Shown: one piece after another, positions 34,630 to 45,335 of the stretch | Layout of the letters: each line of letters opens with the position of its first letter | How positions within the stretch are numbered: the first letter of the stretch is position 1 | Assembly (NCBI GenBank): GCA_963922205.1 | Contig: CAWUHX010000020.1 | Coordinates: 1,674,001 to 1,738,000, forward strand | From: Romanomermis culicivorax | Lineage: Eukaryota; Nematoda; Enoplea; Mermithida; Mermithidae | Direction of reading: 5' to 3' | Length of the DNA stretch: 64,000 nt | The notes under the pieces: model-generated | The model's database searches: none | The model's input: only the letters and a program-made list of their open reading frames with translations | Told to the model about the DNA's origin: nothing | Position numbers and translations under genes: made by a program

Positions 34630-37600
34630 CTAAAGATCTTGATCTGTAATCGCGTTAAATGCTTCATTATCGAATGATGACGAAAGCTTCTTGGTCTGAA
34701 ATGCAACAAATATTTATTGGATTTCAAAGTGAAAACCAAAAATTTCGAGATTTTGTAAGTGGATTTTTTTCGCAATGCAAAAACTTAAGGCTTGATTTCC
34801 CAACTGAAAGAATATCAACCTTAGATAATCTAACAACCGGCGTTGGTGACGGCATATTGGAAAACGATTCGTAGCTGGAAGTGGTAGAAGAACAGTTGGT
34901 CGAGGAAGCGACACTTTTGCTGTTAGCCGTCCCGTTGCTGTTTTGGCTGGATGGGGAAGAAATCGGCGAATCTCGGCTAAATCGCTTAGGCTGAAAAATA
35001 CGTTGTCGGGTTCTATAGTAAAAAAGATGAAAGACAGGGCCAAGCTCCATAACCATACACGATTGTCCATTTATTTTGAAATGAAAAACGCATCGGCAGT
35101 AAAATGACAATCGCAGACTTATTCTATATCATGGTTAACATTTCAGAACCGTATACAATGTCATTACCGCTGGCCGTCAATTATGAAGAAACTTTCTCAA
35201 GCATGTTACGCTATTTTCAATAAGCTTTCGTAGCGTCTTCATCGCATCTGCCATTCCAAAGAAGACTACAACTGATTTACTAGCTAATGACAAACTTCCT
35301 TCCAGAGACAATAACTATCAGTTTTAACATTTCCCCGTTTGACTACTATAACATTACGCTAAATAAGAATATGTGTCGGCTGATTATTAGTTAACTCAAC
35401 TTTCAAATCGACTACCATGTGTTCATTCTAAAGTGACGGATTCAGCAGTCGAAGTTTAACAAACGCAGCTTTAGGAGAGATTAAGAAAGGAGTGGCGGTA
35501 CTTTGAGTGAAAGTCACTAAAAATGATTAGGCCACCATCCGCATGCTCTAACCAACTGAGCTAATCGAGCAGCGGAAAAGGCGCGCTGAATTGCAACAAT
35601 TCATACTTGAGGTGGCTACTGCGGCCACTCCGAACAAATAGAGAAATCAGCGTCACGAAAGAAAAATTTCTTGAATTTCAAAGATCTTTCTTGAATAAGT
35701 TGCTAAAAGCATCTATCATTTCAAAATAAATGGATTATAGTATTTTTATAAAACACTACTCAAAGCTTCTTGGATATGCGTACTCACCACTTCTGTAGTA
35801 TTCCGCGATTGTACAATTTCATTAACCATTGATTGCAAACAAAGCGACAACAAAACAGACTGAAATTATGAAAAAGCCTACATATTTTTGAAGCGGGGAG
35901 TGTGTAGCAATATTTGACCTGTTCACTATAAAAATTTATCCACTCTAAGTGATCTCGGGCAACTAAATATTCTATTGACAGACGCGGCACACCATCATCA
36001 TCCTAAGGATAACAATATATTAGAAAATGTAAACTCTGCGTTGTATTGTAAGGATGCTAAGTTATAAAGAAAACTGAAACGAGGTTGAAAAATCTAACCT
36101 TGCTCAATAATTTCCAACAACGAATTCTGTTGACTCGAAAGGCAGTTTCAACGAAAGAATCCTAGAGGCAAAAAGATTAAACAAACTTCAGTATTTTACA
36201 GGGCCGATGGAGTGGTTCTTACGGTTTCAGGAACTTTATATAAAATTTGTAAGTGTTTGTTGCCGAATGCTAGACGCACTTCGGTTTTGGATCGAGGATA
36301 ATCACTGAAGCAATTCTCGAAATATGAAAGACCGTAATGTGGCTGCGCTTGGCACGCTTTAACAAGCTAAACAGGTGAAAGAACTGGATGGATCTTGCCT
36401 GATGGAAACAAGTTCTATGTATACAGTGAAATTATCTTTAGAGAATAGACGAAAAAACTCACATCCTTCTTCAGATTCGCATCCTGTAATTCTTTACATT
36501 TATTGAAAAAATCGACGTTGGGTGTTGACCATTTGCTGTTACTGGCTTCCACGTTAATATTTTGTCTGGATGATACAGAGGTAGAGAATTAAACACACAA
36601 CACGACGCAGCGTAAGTGTCAGGCTCACAATTTTTTCCATGATTCTAGTTCGCAGCAAGCCTGAAAAATCCACTCCAAGCCCTTTCAACTGACAAGATAA
36701 ATCTCTTACTTGAATATAAATTAAACGTAGCGCATTGTCATCATTCAACATTTTTTTATCGATTTCGACGTTCCAATAACTAGGAATAACCAAAAAATAT
36801 ACACAAATTATTTTTCAGTGGCATGGCGAAAGTTGAATTTCGAAAAAATTTACATGACCATTCGGGACGTGATTTCTTTTGGAAATGGATTTCACGTTCA
36901 CACTAAAAATCAATGCACTACCATTTCCTGAGGATAATCTTCAGCGATTTTTTCGGACTCAGTTGATTTAACGTGAGAAGCGAAATCAAAGGGCACTCGA
37001 AATCTTGAAGCCACCTGACAACTAAACGGTATCCAATGTCAAAATTATCAAAAAGAAACAATGATATTGGTTGCTTGCTTTTGTACGGATTTATATCACT
37101 TTTACCAGCGATGAACAGCCCGAAATATTTCATAAACTGGGAACCGATTTTTAATTTTTCGCATAATCTCTAAACTGCCAGTTCTATTCGATCATTACAG
37201 TACTAATATTAGGAAACGGCCTTGTACTTGTAGAATCATAGACGTTGGTTCTCCGGGACTACAGTGAATCAGGGTTTTTGATCCATCGAGTAAGTATATG
37301 GCTACGTGTATGTCAATATCCTCAGAATTCTGGGATAAAAAACAATCCTAAAGAAAAAGTGGACATGTTTTGTTAACAATGTATGAAATCAGGAACTCAC
37401 TTTTTGTGATTCACGGAAAAAGTGTGTGACAATTGAATGGCCAGAAGTTTGTGGATTTTGGCAGACTGGAAAGAACATAATATAAACCTCCTGTAAATTA
37501 ACAAAGGAAATTCGCTCAATCAACTCGTTCTCAAATAAAATTCCAATAATTCGCGTCGTTCATCCAATTCTTTATCGGTCATGAGAAATTTGATCTTCTT

Positions 37601-37894
37601 TGGAGGAAATCCGATAACCTCGACCCATTCGAAAAGTTTTCGTAAATCATCGTGGAGATTCAGCAAAGCGCTGTACCTCAAAGTACAATGTAGTATGCCG
37701 TTAATGTGAACTTTGAAGCCCTAAAAATATAAAACTATGATTTTCACAACTGAAAAATCGATTTTGAATTTTAATCGAGCAATCAAAGAATCGAATATCA
37801 AAAAACTACATTTGGTTAGCTTTGCACTTACATCATGTACATTACCATTATTGTCGTAAATTTTCACTGTTTCCGGGATGGTGATATGTATCAT
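34630..37894 (-). CDS. SNX17: Sorting nexin 17 (PX-FERM-like endosomal cargo adaptor)
   Basis: SNX17 binds PtdIns3P on early endosomes and NPxY-type cargo tails (LRP1, integrins) to recycle them. I rebuilt 14 coding exons: 37832-37894, 37525-37720, 37401-37465, 37228-37347, 36922-37169, 36710-36779, 36629-36660, 36463-36565, 36223-36366, 36099-36161, 35919-36002, 35788-35859, 34820-34990, 34630-34695. All have GT-AG introns with matching phases and give 498 residues; the human protein has about 470. The start resembles vertebrate SNX17 (xIxIPET). PX hallmarks: RYS (36-38), FPPKK (59-63), ERRE (75-78). The FERM-like F1-F3 part follows (YFGLFI, FRVNRIRCWK, SIEYLVARDHLEW). The C-terminus ends in an acidic FDNEAFNAITDQDL, like the vertebrate tail. 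A ~24-residue insertion in exon 5 could be an unspliced 72-nt intron. SNX31 is the main alternative name. Confidence 0.93.
35530..35570 (-). repeat. tRNA-derived fragment in an SNX17 intron
   Basis: The minus strand contains TTAGCTCAGTTGGTTAGAGC, a good tRNA D-arm/A-box, followed by TGCGGATGGTGGCC. A GGTTCGA-type B box and a closing acceptor stem are missing, so this is a pseudo-tRNA or the head of a SINE, not a working tRNA gene. Confidence 0.45.
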
Positions 37895-40190
37895 ACTGAT
37901 TTTGAATTAAAATGCGGTTCGTCGGTTTGGGAAATACATGAGATCCAGAAACAGACGAACTCTACAAAATGCAAGGAACCGATTAAAAACTAACGGAAAA
38001 TAAGATTTTAAAACGGGAAACGACTATAACCATCCCTAATGAGTAATTTCTCTACGCGCGTCTTAATTTAGCGTGCACGTGCTTAGCATACATGCACGAT
38101 GGGGGTTGAAGGGTATTGACCTCTTCAGCAGATTCAAACTACCAGCAATGATCGGAAGATGATAAAGGAAAATGAGCAAGAGAGAAGAGAAAGTCGCCAC
38201 GAAGATGAAAAAGATGCTGCACCGATTTTTGAAAACAAAGCATACTTGATTCGAAAGAAGTAACAGAAAAACTCTAAGAAATTTGGACAAACGATTAGCT
38301 AAGCATATTTGACTAATATAGGTTGATGAATATGCTGATTAGATGTTAAAGGACCTTTCTTTTCGTTATCGAGAAAGAAAAAATTTATATTCCATCCCCT
38401 ATCCAGACTGACTACAATAGATTTTCTAGGGTCTAGGACAGTTTGGTGGCGGCCATTTCGGCGGTGAGAGTTGAAAGCAAGAACTATTTCAGACTTTCAA
38501 GATTAACTAATCCGTATGTTACATAGCGTCGAAAACCTGTGACCTTACTATACTAATCCTTAACTATTTTTGATAAAAAATTTCAGTCAAAAGTTTGTGT
38601 AAACGATTGCAACGACAGTGCTAATTTTTGTCAATTTTCACTTTACAAGCATTTCATAAAGAACGAACTATATGTAGGTAAAGCATTTTATTTCCATTCA
38701 GAAAAAATATTGGGCAAAACAAAAAGTTCAAAATAAAGAAGGAATGGGATAAAAAAGGAAGAAAGTAAAGACGACGGAAGAAAAAATTGAAGAAAAAAAG
38801 GTTTGGCGCCAAAATAGCTGACGCCGAAATAGTGGCGCCGGAACGTCCTTCCCGAGATTTATATTTTCGGCGAAAGGGTCTCACTCACAGTCATACGAAC
38901 CAAACCGAATAGAGCTAAAAGTTTCCTGAATTTACAATTTACGAAGCATTCGATTTGCTTGTTGTTGTTTAGTCTCATCTCGAATCTGTTGTCATGTAAG
39001 TGCCAGCAGACATACATGTAACGGAGCCCTGAGGTCTGTGGGGAGGAGGGTTGGGCCACTTTTTTGGGGCCGGGGGTCAGTAATTCCCGAAATTTTGGGG
39101 GGAGGGGTCTCTGAAGGAAAAAAAAATTCGATTTTTCACGAAAAAAGTTCGAAAAATGGTTCAAAAAATAGTAATTTTTGTCTAAAAAATGATAATAAAA
39201 TGTATTAATGGCGCGAAGAGCCGAGAAAATTGATGTTTTTGACCATTTTTGTTCAAAAATTGACATTTTTCATCAAAAAATTAACATTTTTCAGTATTTT
39301 TCCGACCAAAAGTATGGGGGTCCCTAGGGCTACCATATGGCTAGCCATAGGATTGGAAAATCCTGGGGGGGGGGCGGTCGCCCAATGGCTAGCCATATGA
39401 TCGACGATTTCTGGGGGGGGGGGGGTTCCCATAGCACTTCCCCCCAATTACATGTATGTCAGCAGAGACTGCATCACAGTCACTACGGTTGACTCAACTT
39501 GCAATTTATTGTTAAATCAGGTAAAAACTGGCACTACTTGAGAACAAAAGGGAAAAAATGTTTATTTAAACCCAAAAACGCCCAATTTTCCAACCCAAAA
39601 AATCCATTAATCCAAAAATACAAAAATCCAATGCCCGCTAACCCTGGTCACTATTTTTTCCCACGAACTTTTTACCACAAATGTGGAAGGAGGTCAATTT
39701 TTTTCCACATGTGGAAAATTTTTTGACGACAAGTTTTCGTCTTAAAATTCTCGTTTCTTCGCTTGAAAATGCTCATAAATGCTTTATTTAAGTGTTTTTG
39801 AGCTTTTTAAAGCATTCTGATAATCATTCTGAACATATATGACAAGGATTAGATTTAAATTTTGTGTTCATAAATCGTAATTTCTGGGAATTTATCATTC
39901 GAAAAATTTTAAAACCATTAATTTGTTCGTAACCTTTCATAGATTTGGCCGAAAAGCTATGAGTCAGAAGCGTAGAAATTTTCCAACAATACTTCCATGA
40001 AGCTTTTGAATTGAATTTACGTTAAGAAAGGAACAAACGCTTCAAAAAGTTTAGAAACTTGACGTGTAGATCTTTCTCAAAAAATCTATGAAGGAAAAAA
40101 TGTGGATCTTCATTAAATATAAAAATATAATATTCAAGATTGCCAATTAAACATGAGATAATATGTTTGAGATGATGAAAACTTTCAAGT
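37895..40190. other. Repeat-filled intergenic DNA upstream of SNX17
   Basis: Contents: a copy of the CATACATGCAC foldback family (38087 to about 38410), a decayed copy of the 33.2-kb MITE (38520-38672), and a G-rich foldback (39011-39458). AT-rich DNA with a TTTTTCCACATGTGGAAAA palindrome near 39700 follows. No host exon is recognised. Confidence 0.5.
39011..39458. repeat. G-rich foldback repeat, copy 1
   Basis: Terminal CATACATGTAA (39011-39021) and TTACATGTATG (39448-39458) are inverted. The interior carries AAATTTTGGGGGGAGGGG-type runs on the plus strand. Related copies with CATACCTGTAA ends occur at 43134-43317 and about 56018-56276. Confidence 0.65.
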
Positions 40191-40199
40191 GAAGGTTTT

Positions 40200-41495
40200 G
40201 TGACTCTTCTTTATGTGACTCTTCAAAATATTCAAGGATACTTAGTAGCTTTAGATAATAGAAAAAGCCTTCGATTCTCTATCAGAAACCTCATGATGAA
40301 AGCACTGCAAAGGTTTAATATAGGAGGACGTTTCTTGTCTTGGATCCAAACACTTTATAACAAAGCAGAGGCAGTGGTGGTCAACCAAGGGTACTCTACA
40401 AAAAGGTTTGAACTTGAAAGAGGAGTGAGACAAGGTTGCCCTATCTCACCTTATTTATTTATCTGTGCAATGGAACATATGGCAATTCGTCTGAGATAAT
40501 CTAAAGCATATAGAGGAATACTCATTGGAGAACAAGTGCACAAAGTTTCAATGTATGCAGATGACACAACAATGTTGGTTAATAATGAACATGACCTAGA
40601 AGAAGCATTGAACCAAATTGCTTTATTCTCAAAGGTATCAGGTCAGGACCAAAAATAAATTTGAAAAAAACACAAGTATTGGGACTTGGAGAAAACAAAA
40701 ACAGAAAAGAGAAACTGGGCAAATGCTCGGTGGTATGTAGGTTAGCACAATAAATTTATTGGGAATACATTTTTCTTACGATAAAAAAAATCATGTGCGA
40801 AAAAAAACTTTGCTGAAAAGGTGGAAAAGTGTCAAAAAATATGTAATACGTGGACAGGCAGAAACTTGACTTTCTATGGAAAAGTAATAATTTGGAACTA
40901 TCTAGTAATCTCGAAGTTAAACTATAGTCTGATTAACTTGACTGTTGAAATAGAAACCACAAAAAAATTGAAGAAAATGCAGAACAGTTTTATGTGGAAT
41001 AATACAAAAACAAAAGTAAAATCAAACGTGATGATACAAGACTATTATAATAAAGGAGGGGTCAAAATGCCAGATATGGAGGCGGTTGTGATCTCACTGA
41101 GGGCTAAATGTATATCCCGATTTATCAATTCTCCTGGAAAATAGAAGGCAATAGGAACAAGATGCCTTGATAAAATAGGGGGATTGCAGGAAATTATTAA
41201 CATAAATTTTAGTCTGAAAACTTTAGATGTAAGAATCTCGCCTTTCTATGAACAAGTGATTCAAACAATAAGATATATTCCAATACATTTTTGTATTGAA
41301 ATATCGACGCCAGAACAAGTACTAATAAAGAGAATAAACAATAATCGATTCATCACTAGTGGGAAAAAATCAATGTTTATCAGAAGTCTGGAAAATTCGA
41401 AATACAAATATTTATTTCATTGGTTAGACGAAAATTGGGCTATCAAAAACCAAGAAGCATTGAAACAGGACGAGTGTACCATTGGATGATTCGAA
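40200..41495 (+). pseudogene. LINE reverse transcriptase remnant, L1/Tx1-like
   Basis: The segment GRFLSWIQTLYNKAEAVVVN then LERGVRQGCPISPYLFI (40320-40490) is a classic non-LTR RT core. MYADDTTMLV (about 40552-40580) is its catalytic box. Downstream pieces (40821-41144, 41184-41489) match the region after RT (TWTGRNLTFYGKVIIWNYLVISKLNY, KGGVKMPDME). At least three stops and two frame changes break it, and the endonuclease and 5' part are absent, as usual for 5'-truncated LINEs. The L1/Tx1 affiliation is by feel from the RT and post-RT motifs. Confidence 0.75.
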
Positions 41496-41542
41496 AAAAG
41501 AATAAATGGATTTTTGAAACACCAGAGTTAAATTTAGGACAA

Positions 41543-41607
41543 GTTTTACCCTAAAATATTAAGAAATCATGCCGGTTTTTACCCTAAAATATTAAGAAAT
41601 CATGCCG
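41543..41607 (+). repeat. 32-33 bp tandem duplication spanning an ATG
   Basis: GTTTTACCCTAAAATATTAAGAAATCATGCCG appears at 41543-41574 and again at 41575-41607 with one extra T. The second copy supplies the ATG (41602) of the LIM exon. Confidence 0.85.
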
Positions 41608-41766
41608 AATTGCCCGAAATGTGGAAAACCGGTTTATTTTGCTGAAAGAAAATCCTCGATGGGCATGGATTGGCATGCTGCTTGCTTGCGTTGCAGTAAT
41701 CCTCCTTGCAACAAAACGTTGCTAATTGGTAACCACGTTGAACACGAGAATAAAGGCCCTGTCATA
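41602..41766 (+). pseudogene. Partial CRIP/CRP-like LIM-domain exon
   Basis: Reads [20 protein letters not shown] then [20 protein letters not shown] and a HVEHENK segment. The pattern C-x2-C...H-x2-C...C-x3-C matches the first part of a cysteine-rich intestinal protein LIM domain, a small zinc-binding fold. After HENK, where the family continues with Lys-Pro-Tyr-Cys and the last zinc ligands, similarity ends and no good GT donor follows directly; a GT at 41760 is the nearest. It could be a first exon with an unclear donor, but placement in LINE and MITE debris and the duplicated start favour a truncated fragment or retrocopy. Confidence 0.5.
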
Positions 41767-44385
41767 CTTCGCCGCGCGGTAACGCGCGGCGCCGGTTGTC
41801 CTATTCATACTAACAGGCATTTTCCACATTCCAGATTTTTTTCCACATTATAGTGCAAACGTGGAAAAAAAAACAGCGATTGGGAACTGAAATGCATATT
41901 TTTGCGTCTGATTAGAATGAAAAAATTGAAAATTGTTGGCACAATTATTTAATCGAAAATTGACGCAACCCTCGAGTTGCTTTCCTTCAGGAGAAAGCAA
42001 TTTTAGACATCCTTTCAATCTCTACTTACATTGTTCTTAGAATGAAATTCGTAGCCGAAAATAAAGAAAAATAAGCTTCCTCACCAACTCTACAGAAATA
42101 TTAAAATTCTCGCAGCATTCAATTTCGTTTTGAATCGTAAACCGTTTTCTCAATTATTTTTTCTTATCTTACCGACATGGTAAGATAAAAATAGGGTAAG
42201 CATGATTTTTAACGAAATTAGCGCCACCGTTTTTTTTCCTCGAAGATTTTTTCCACATGAGAACCGGACCTAAAATTTTTTTCCCGATTTTCCAAAACTT
42301 TTCCACATTTTTAAAAACGTTTATAATGTTCCTACGGATACTTTTTTATGCATTTTAGGAGCATATCCAAGCATTTCGATGCTTTTGGATTCAGAAATCT
42401 GCAAAAATTAGGAAAAAATTGGAAAATTCTGGTTATTTAGCCAAAATGAGCTGATGAAGAATAAATTTGTGTTCTACAAGAGCAGAGAAAGCATTTTAAC
42501 GACAGAGTTGTCATGAATTTACTCTTTATTAATATTTCTGTGGTTCCAAATAGAATTATCCAATTTTAATTAATTTCTGTCCCGGCGCTGAGCGCCGGAA
42601 AAATTTTTGGATTTTCATTTTCTAAAACGCTGGAAATTGAACCTTCACAACTTTGGGAAATAAATTAAAATCCGACTGATAAAGTATAATTTGTTCCCCA
42701 TTCCGGAGCGAAGCGCCGGAAAAATTCTTCAGTTTTTATATTCTAAAAGGCTGGAAAATAAATCTCTCCAATGGATATTCGTGAATTCGTGAATAGAAGT
42801 TCTAAAATCACAGTATAGAATGATGTCTTCAATTTCCATTTTCAATAAACCCAAAAGTTCATGTTAAAAACGTTGGAATCGAGAGAAAAAATTGAGTTTG
42901 ATGAAAAATTGTTTTTTTTCAGCGAAATAATGACTGTTAACGATTAGAAAGTGAGATGAGCTAACTTGATTGATAGAAACTGTTGATAATTAATTAGTAA
43001 GTGGAAGTAGATACAATCCTGACGGCCGCGCCTGGAAGTTAGATATCCTATAACAGCCGCGTCCACCAAAAAACGCATCTTTTCGATTTTGAATTCCCCG
43101 AATTTTTTCGACAATGAGAACCATACCCAAAATCATACCTGTAAGAGGTCCGACCAGTTGAGGGGGGGGGGGGGCGGGTAAATCCGAAATTTTGGGGGAG
43201 GGGGTCGAAAAAAAGGCCAAAAACTACACTTTTTTGCCAATTTTTTCCAAACTGGGGGGAGGTTGGGTATATGGTTGGCCAAGTTGGGGGGGGGAGGGTT
43301 CCCCAAGTACAGGTATGCCCAAAATTTTTTTCCTCATTTCCAATTTTTTTTCCTCAAAAGACCCCATTTGAGGAAAAAACGGTAATAATAAGAAAGTGAA
43401 TGAAGCTATAATTATGTTTCTATCAAACTTTTTCGAATTTTCAGTATGTTTCTCGGGAATAGAAAAATTTTTCTGCCATTCGTACAAGTTTTTCTGGTTG
43501 GCACAAATGTCCTGTCCGTCTGTCCATGCCAGTGTTACCAAGTAGTCGCCTTCAAAAACCCCAATTTTTCCGCCGACAAACCTCAAAAAAACCTCAATCG
43601 TTCCAAAAAACCCTAGAAAACCTCAAAAAATTTTGGAAATCCCTAGAAAAACCCCAATTTTCGAAAACATAGAATAAATTTGATTCATAGGTAAAAAAAT
43701 AAATCAAACATAAGTTTATTAAGAATCAACAACTTTATTCAGCTGCTAGCTGCAGAATTTCATCTTCATCATCACATTCAGCCGATTGCCCGACGGAAAT
43801 TTTTTCAACATAGGTTTTGTTACAGTAAAAGAGTTACAACTTTCATTCTTTGAAGCCAAGCCCCTGTGCGCAGGATTTTTTTTATGGGGGGGGGGGGGGG
43901 CGGACTAAATTTTCTTACTGAATAGACCCAGAAAATGGTGATTTTACGCGATACACTCTTTGTATGCTGCCTCAATGGGGGAGTGGAGGCGGCCGCCCCC
44001 GCCCCCTTGTGCACGGCCCTGGCCAAGATATATTGCATACATAGAATACTGTCCAACAATACAGTCAGAAAATTGTGGGTTTCAAACTTCAAAGATCAAA
44101 CTAGATTAAACATGTATGTTTTAACTTTGAAAAGATTCACAAAATTAGTTAGAAGCTTCTTAAATGAAGCCTAACACTTAGCTTGCAGTGCTGGCACAAA
44201 TACGACATAAAATCTCTAACTTATAAGCCCCCTAATCCTAATTCTAATCCATAATAAGTGTTTTTTCTGCACCCAGCAAAATTTTTTTCCATATTTCCGA
44301 AGTCGTTTTTTTCGCTTAAAAATGCTTATAGATTCCTTATTTATGTGTTTGTGAACTTTTTCAAACCTTCTGGTGTTTTTAGAGC
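41767..44385. other. Repeat-rich spacer
   Basis: Holds a strong hairpin (CGCCGCGCG-GTAA-CGCGCGGCG, 41770-41791), two CCGGCGC hairpin units (42582 and 42703), a G-rich foldback (43134-43317), an AAAACCCTAGAAAA-type repeat (about 43550-43670) and a G-homopolymer near 43887. No gene is seen. Confidence 0.45.
42582..42719. repeat. GC-rich hairpin repeat pair
   Basis: CCGGCGCTGAGCGCCGG (42582-42598) and CCGGAGCGAAGCGCCGG (42703-42719) head two ~121-bp units that continue with an A/T-rich segment ending in a CTGGAAA motif. Related units: 45576, 45706, 48441, 57235 and 58303. Confidence 0.6.
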
Positions 44386-44389
44386 GGTT

Positions 44390-44880
44390 TGATTTTAAAA
44401 TGTTTTCACTCTAACTTCAATGAATTAAAAATCAGGGCTTTTAAATCCTATGTTCTCCCTATTCTGGAATATGGTTCACCACTCTGGAATCTTGTCTGGT
44501 TGGGGATACTAAATTGGTAGAAAAAAATCAACAAAGGTTTACAAAAAGACTTTGTATATAAAGATTTAAGCTATAAGGAGCGCCTCGACAAATCTGGCCT
44601 TGATGACCTTGCATTTAGACGTACATGTATCGACTTATCTTACATGTTCTTAATTTTGAAATTTAAAGTTATTCCACCTGATTTATTTTTTACCTCGAGT
44701 CCGTTTAATTATTGTGCGTCCAACTTATTTAAATTGTATAAATCGAGATATAACTCTAATGCTTTAAAACATGACTTTTGCTTGTGAAATATTGATGTTT
44801 GGAATTCTTCACCCGATGATATCATTGATTCGAAAAAAATGCCGTGTTTTTGGTTTAAATTGAGTCATTTTTTAAAGCTC
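44390..44880 (+). pseudogene. 3' end of a second LINE (CR1/Jockey-like)
   Basis: Translation shows FKSYVLPILEYGSPLWN, then a KERLDKSGLDDLAFRR segment and a tail with Trp-Asn-Ser and Phe-Lys motifs. This is the usual post-RT end of CR1/Jockey-group LINEs (LVRPILEYGSPVW, ERL..L.L..L..RR). It contains stops and one frame change and has no RT core. Confidence 0.65.
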
Positions 44881-44904
44881 AATTCGCACGTGCTTTTGTC
44901 ACGT

Positions 44905-45335
44905 CCATACATGCACGTGGGGAGGGGGTTGGGGGGGGGTTTGACCCCCAGCAGATTTTTATTGACCCCCAGCAGATTCTTGCTGACCCCCAGCAGATTT
45001 GACTCCCGTAGCAATGATTAAGAAGTTGATGAAGGAAAATGATCAAGATAGGAGAGAAAGTCGTCATGAAAATGGAAATGATGCTGTAGTTTAACAATTT
45101 TTCTAAACAAAGCATACTTGATTCCAAAAGAGTAACATTAAAACTGTAAAAAGTGCTGTCTAAGCAAATTATTTAATAAATCTGACTAATATAGTTATAA
45201 AAATATGTTGCTTGGATGCTAGAAAACCTTTCCAAGACCATTCTTTTCATTATCAAGAATGAAAAAAATTGTATTCCACCCCCTCCCCCCGTCCTGGCTG
45301 ACCCCCAGCAGAATTTTCATGCTGTGCATGTATGG
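44905..45335. mobile_element. Foldback repeat with CCATACATGCAC ends, copy B
   Basis: Inverted ends are CCATACATGCAC (44905-44916) and GTGCATGTATGG (45324-45335). Next to the left end, GACCCCCAGCAGATT recurs three times (about 44942-45000). Copies A (from 38087) and C (57737-58084, opposite orientation) share the internal sequence. No protein is encoded. Confidence 0.75.

Noticed and set aside
34659..34874. Plus-strand 71-codon frame
   Set aside because: Antisense to the last two SNX17 exons, which are phase-consistent and family-like.
35530..35570. Functional tRNA gene
   Set aside because: No B box, no acceptor-stem pairing, and no terminator in the right place.
36554..36793. Continuous reading from YIQ through VRDLSCQ in SNX17
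   Set aside because: It ignores a good GTAAGA donor and breaks the phase with the next conserved exon. The 32-nt microexon solution fits both neighbours.
37466..37490. Earlier acceptor for SNX17 exon 3 (GAG GTT...)
   Set aside because: Phase conflicts with the PX exon donor. The TTCTTTCCAG acceptor at 37467-37466 restores the frame and the expected residues.
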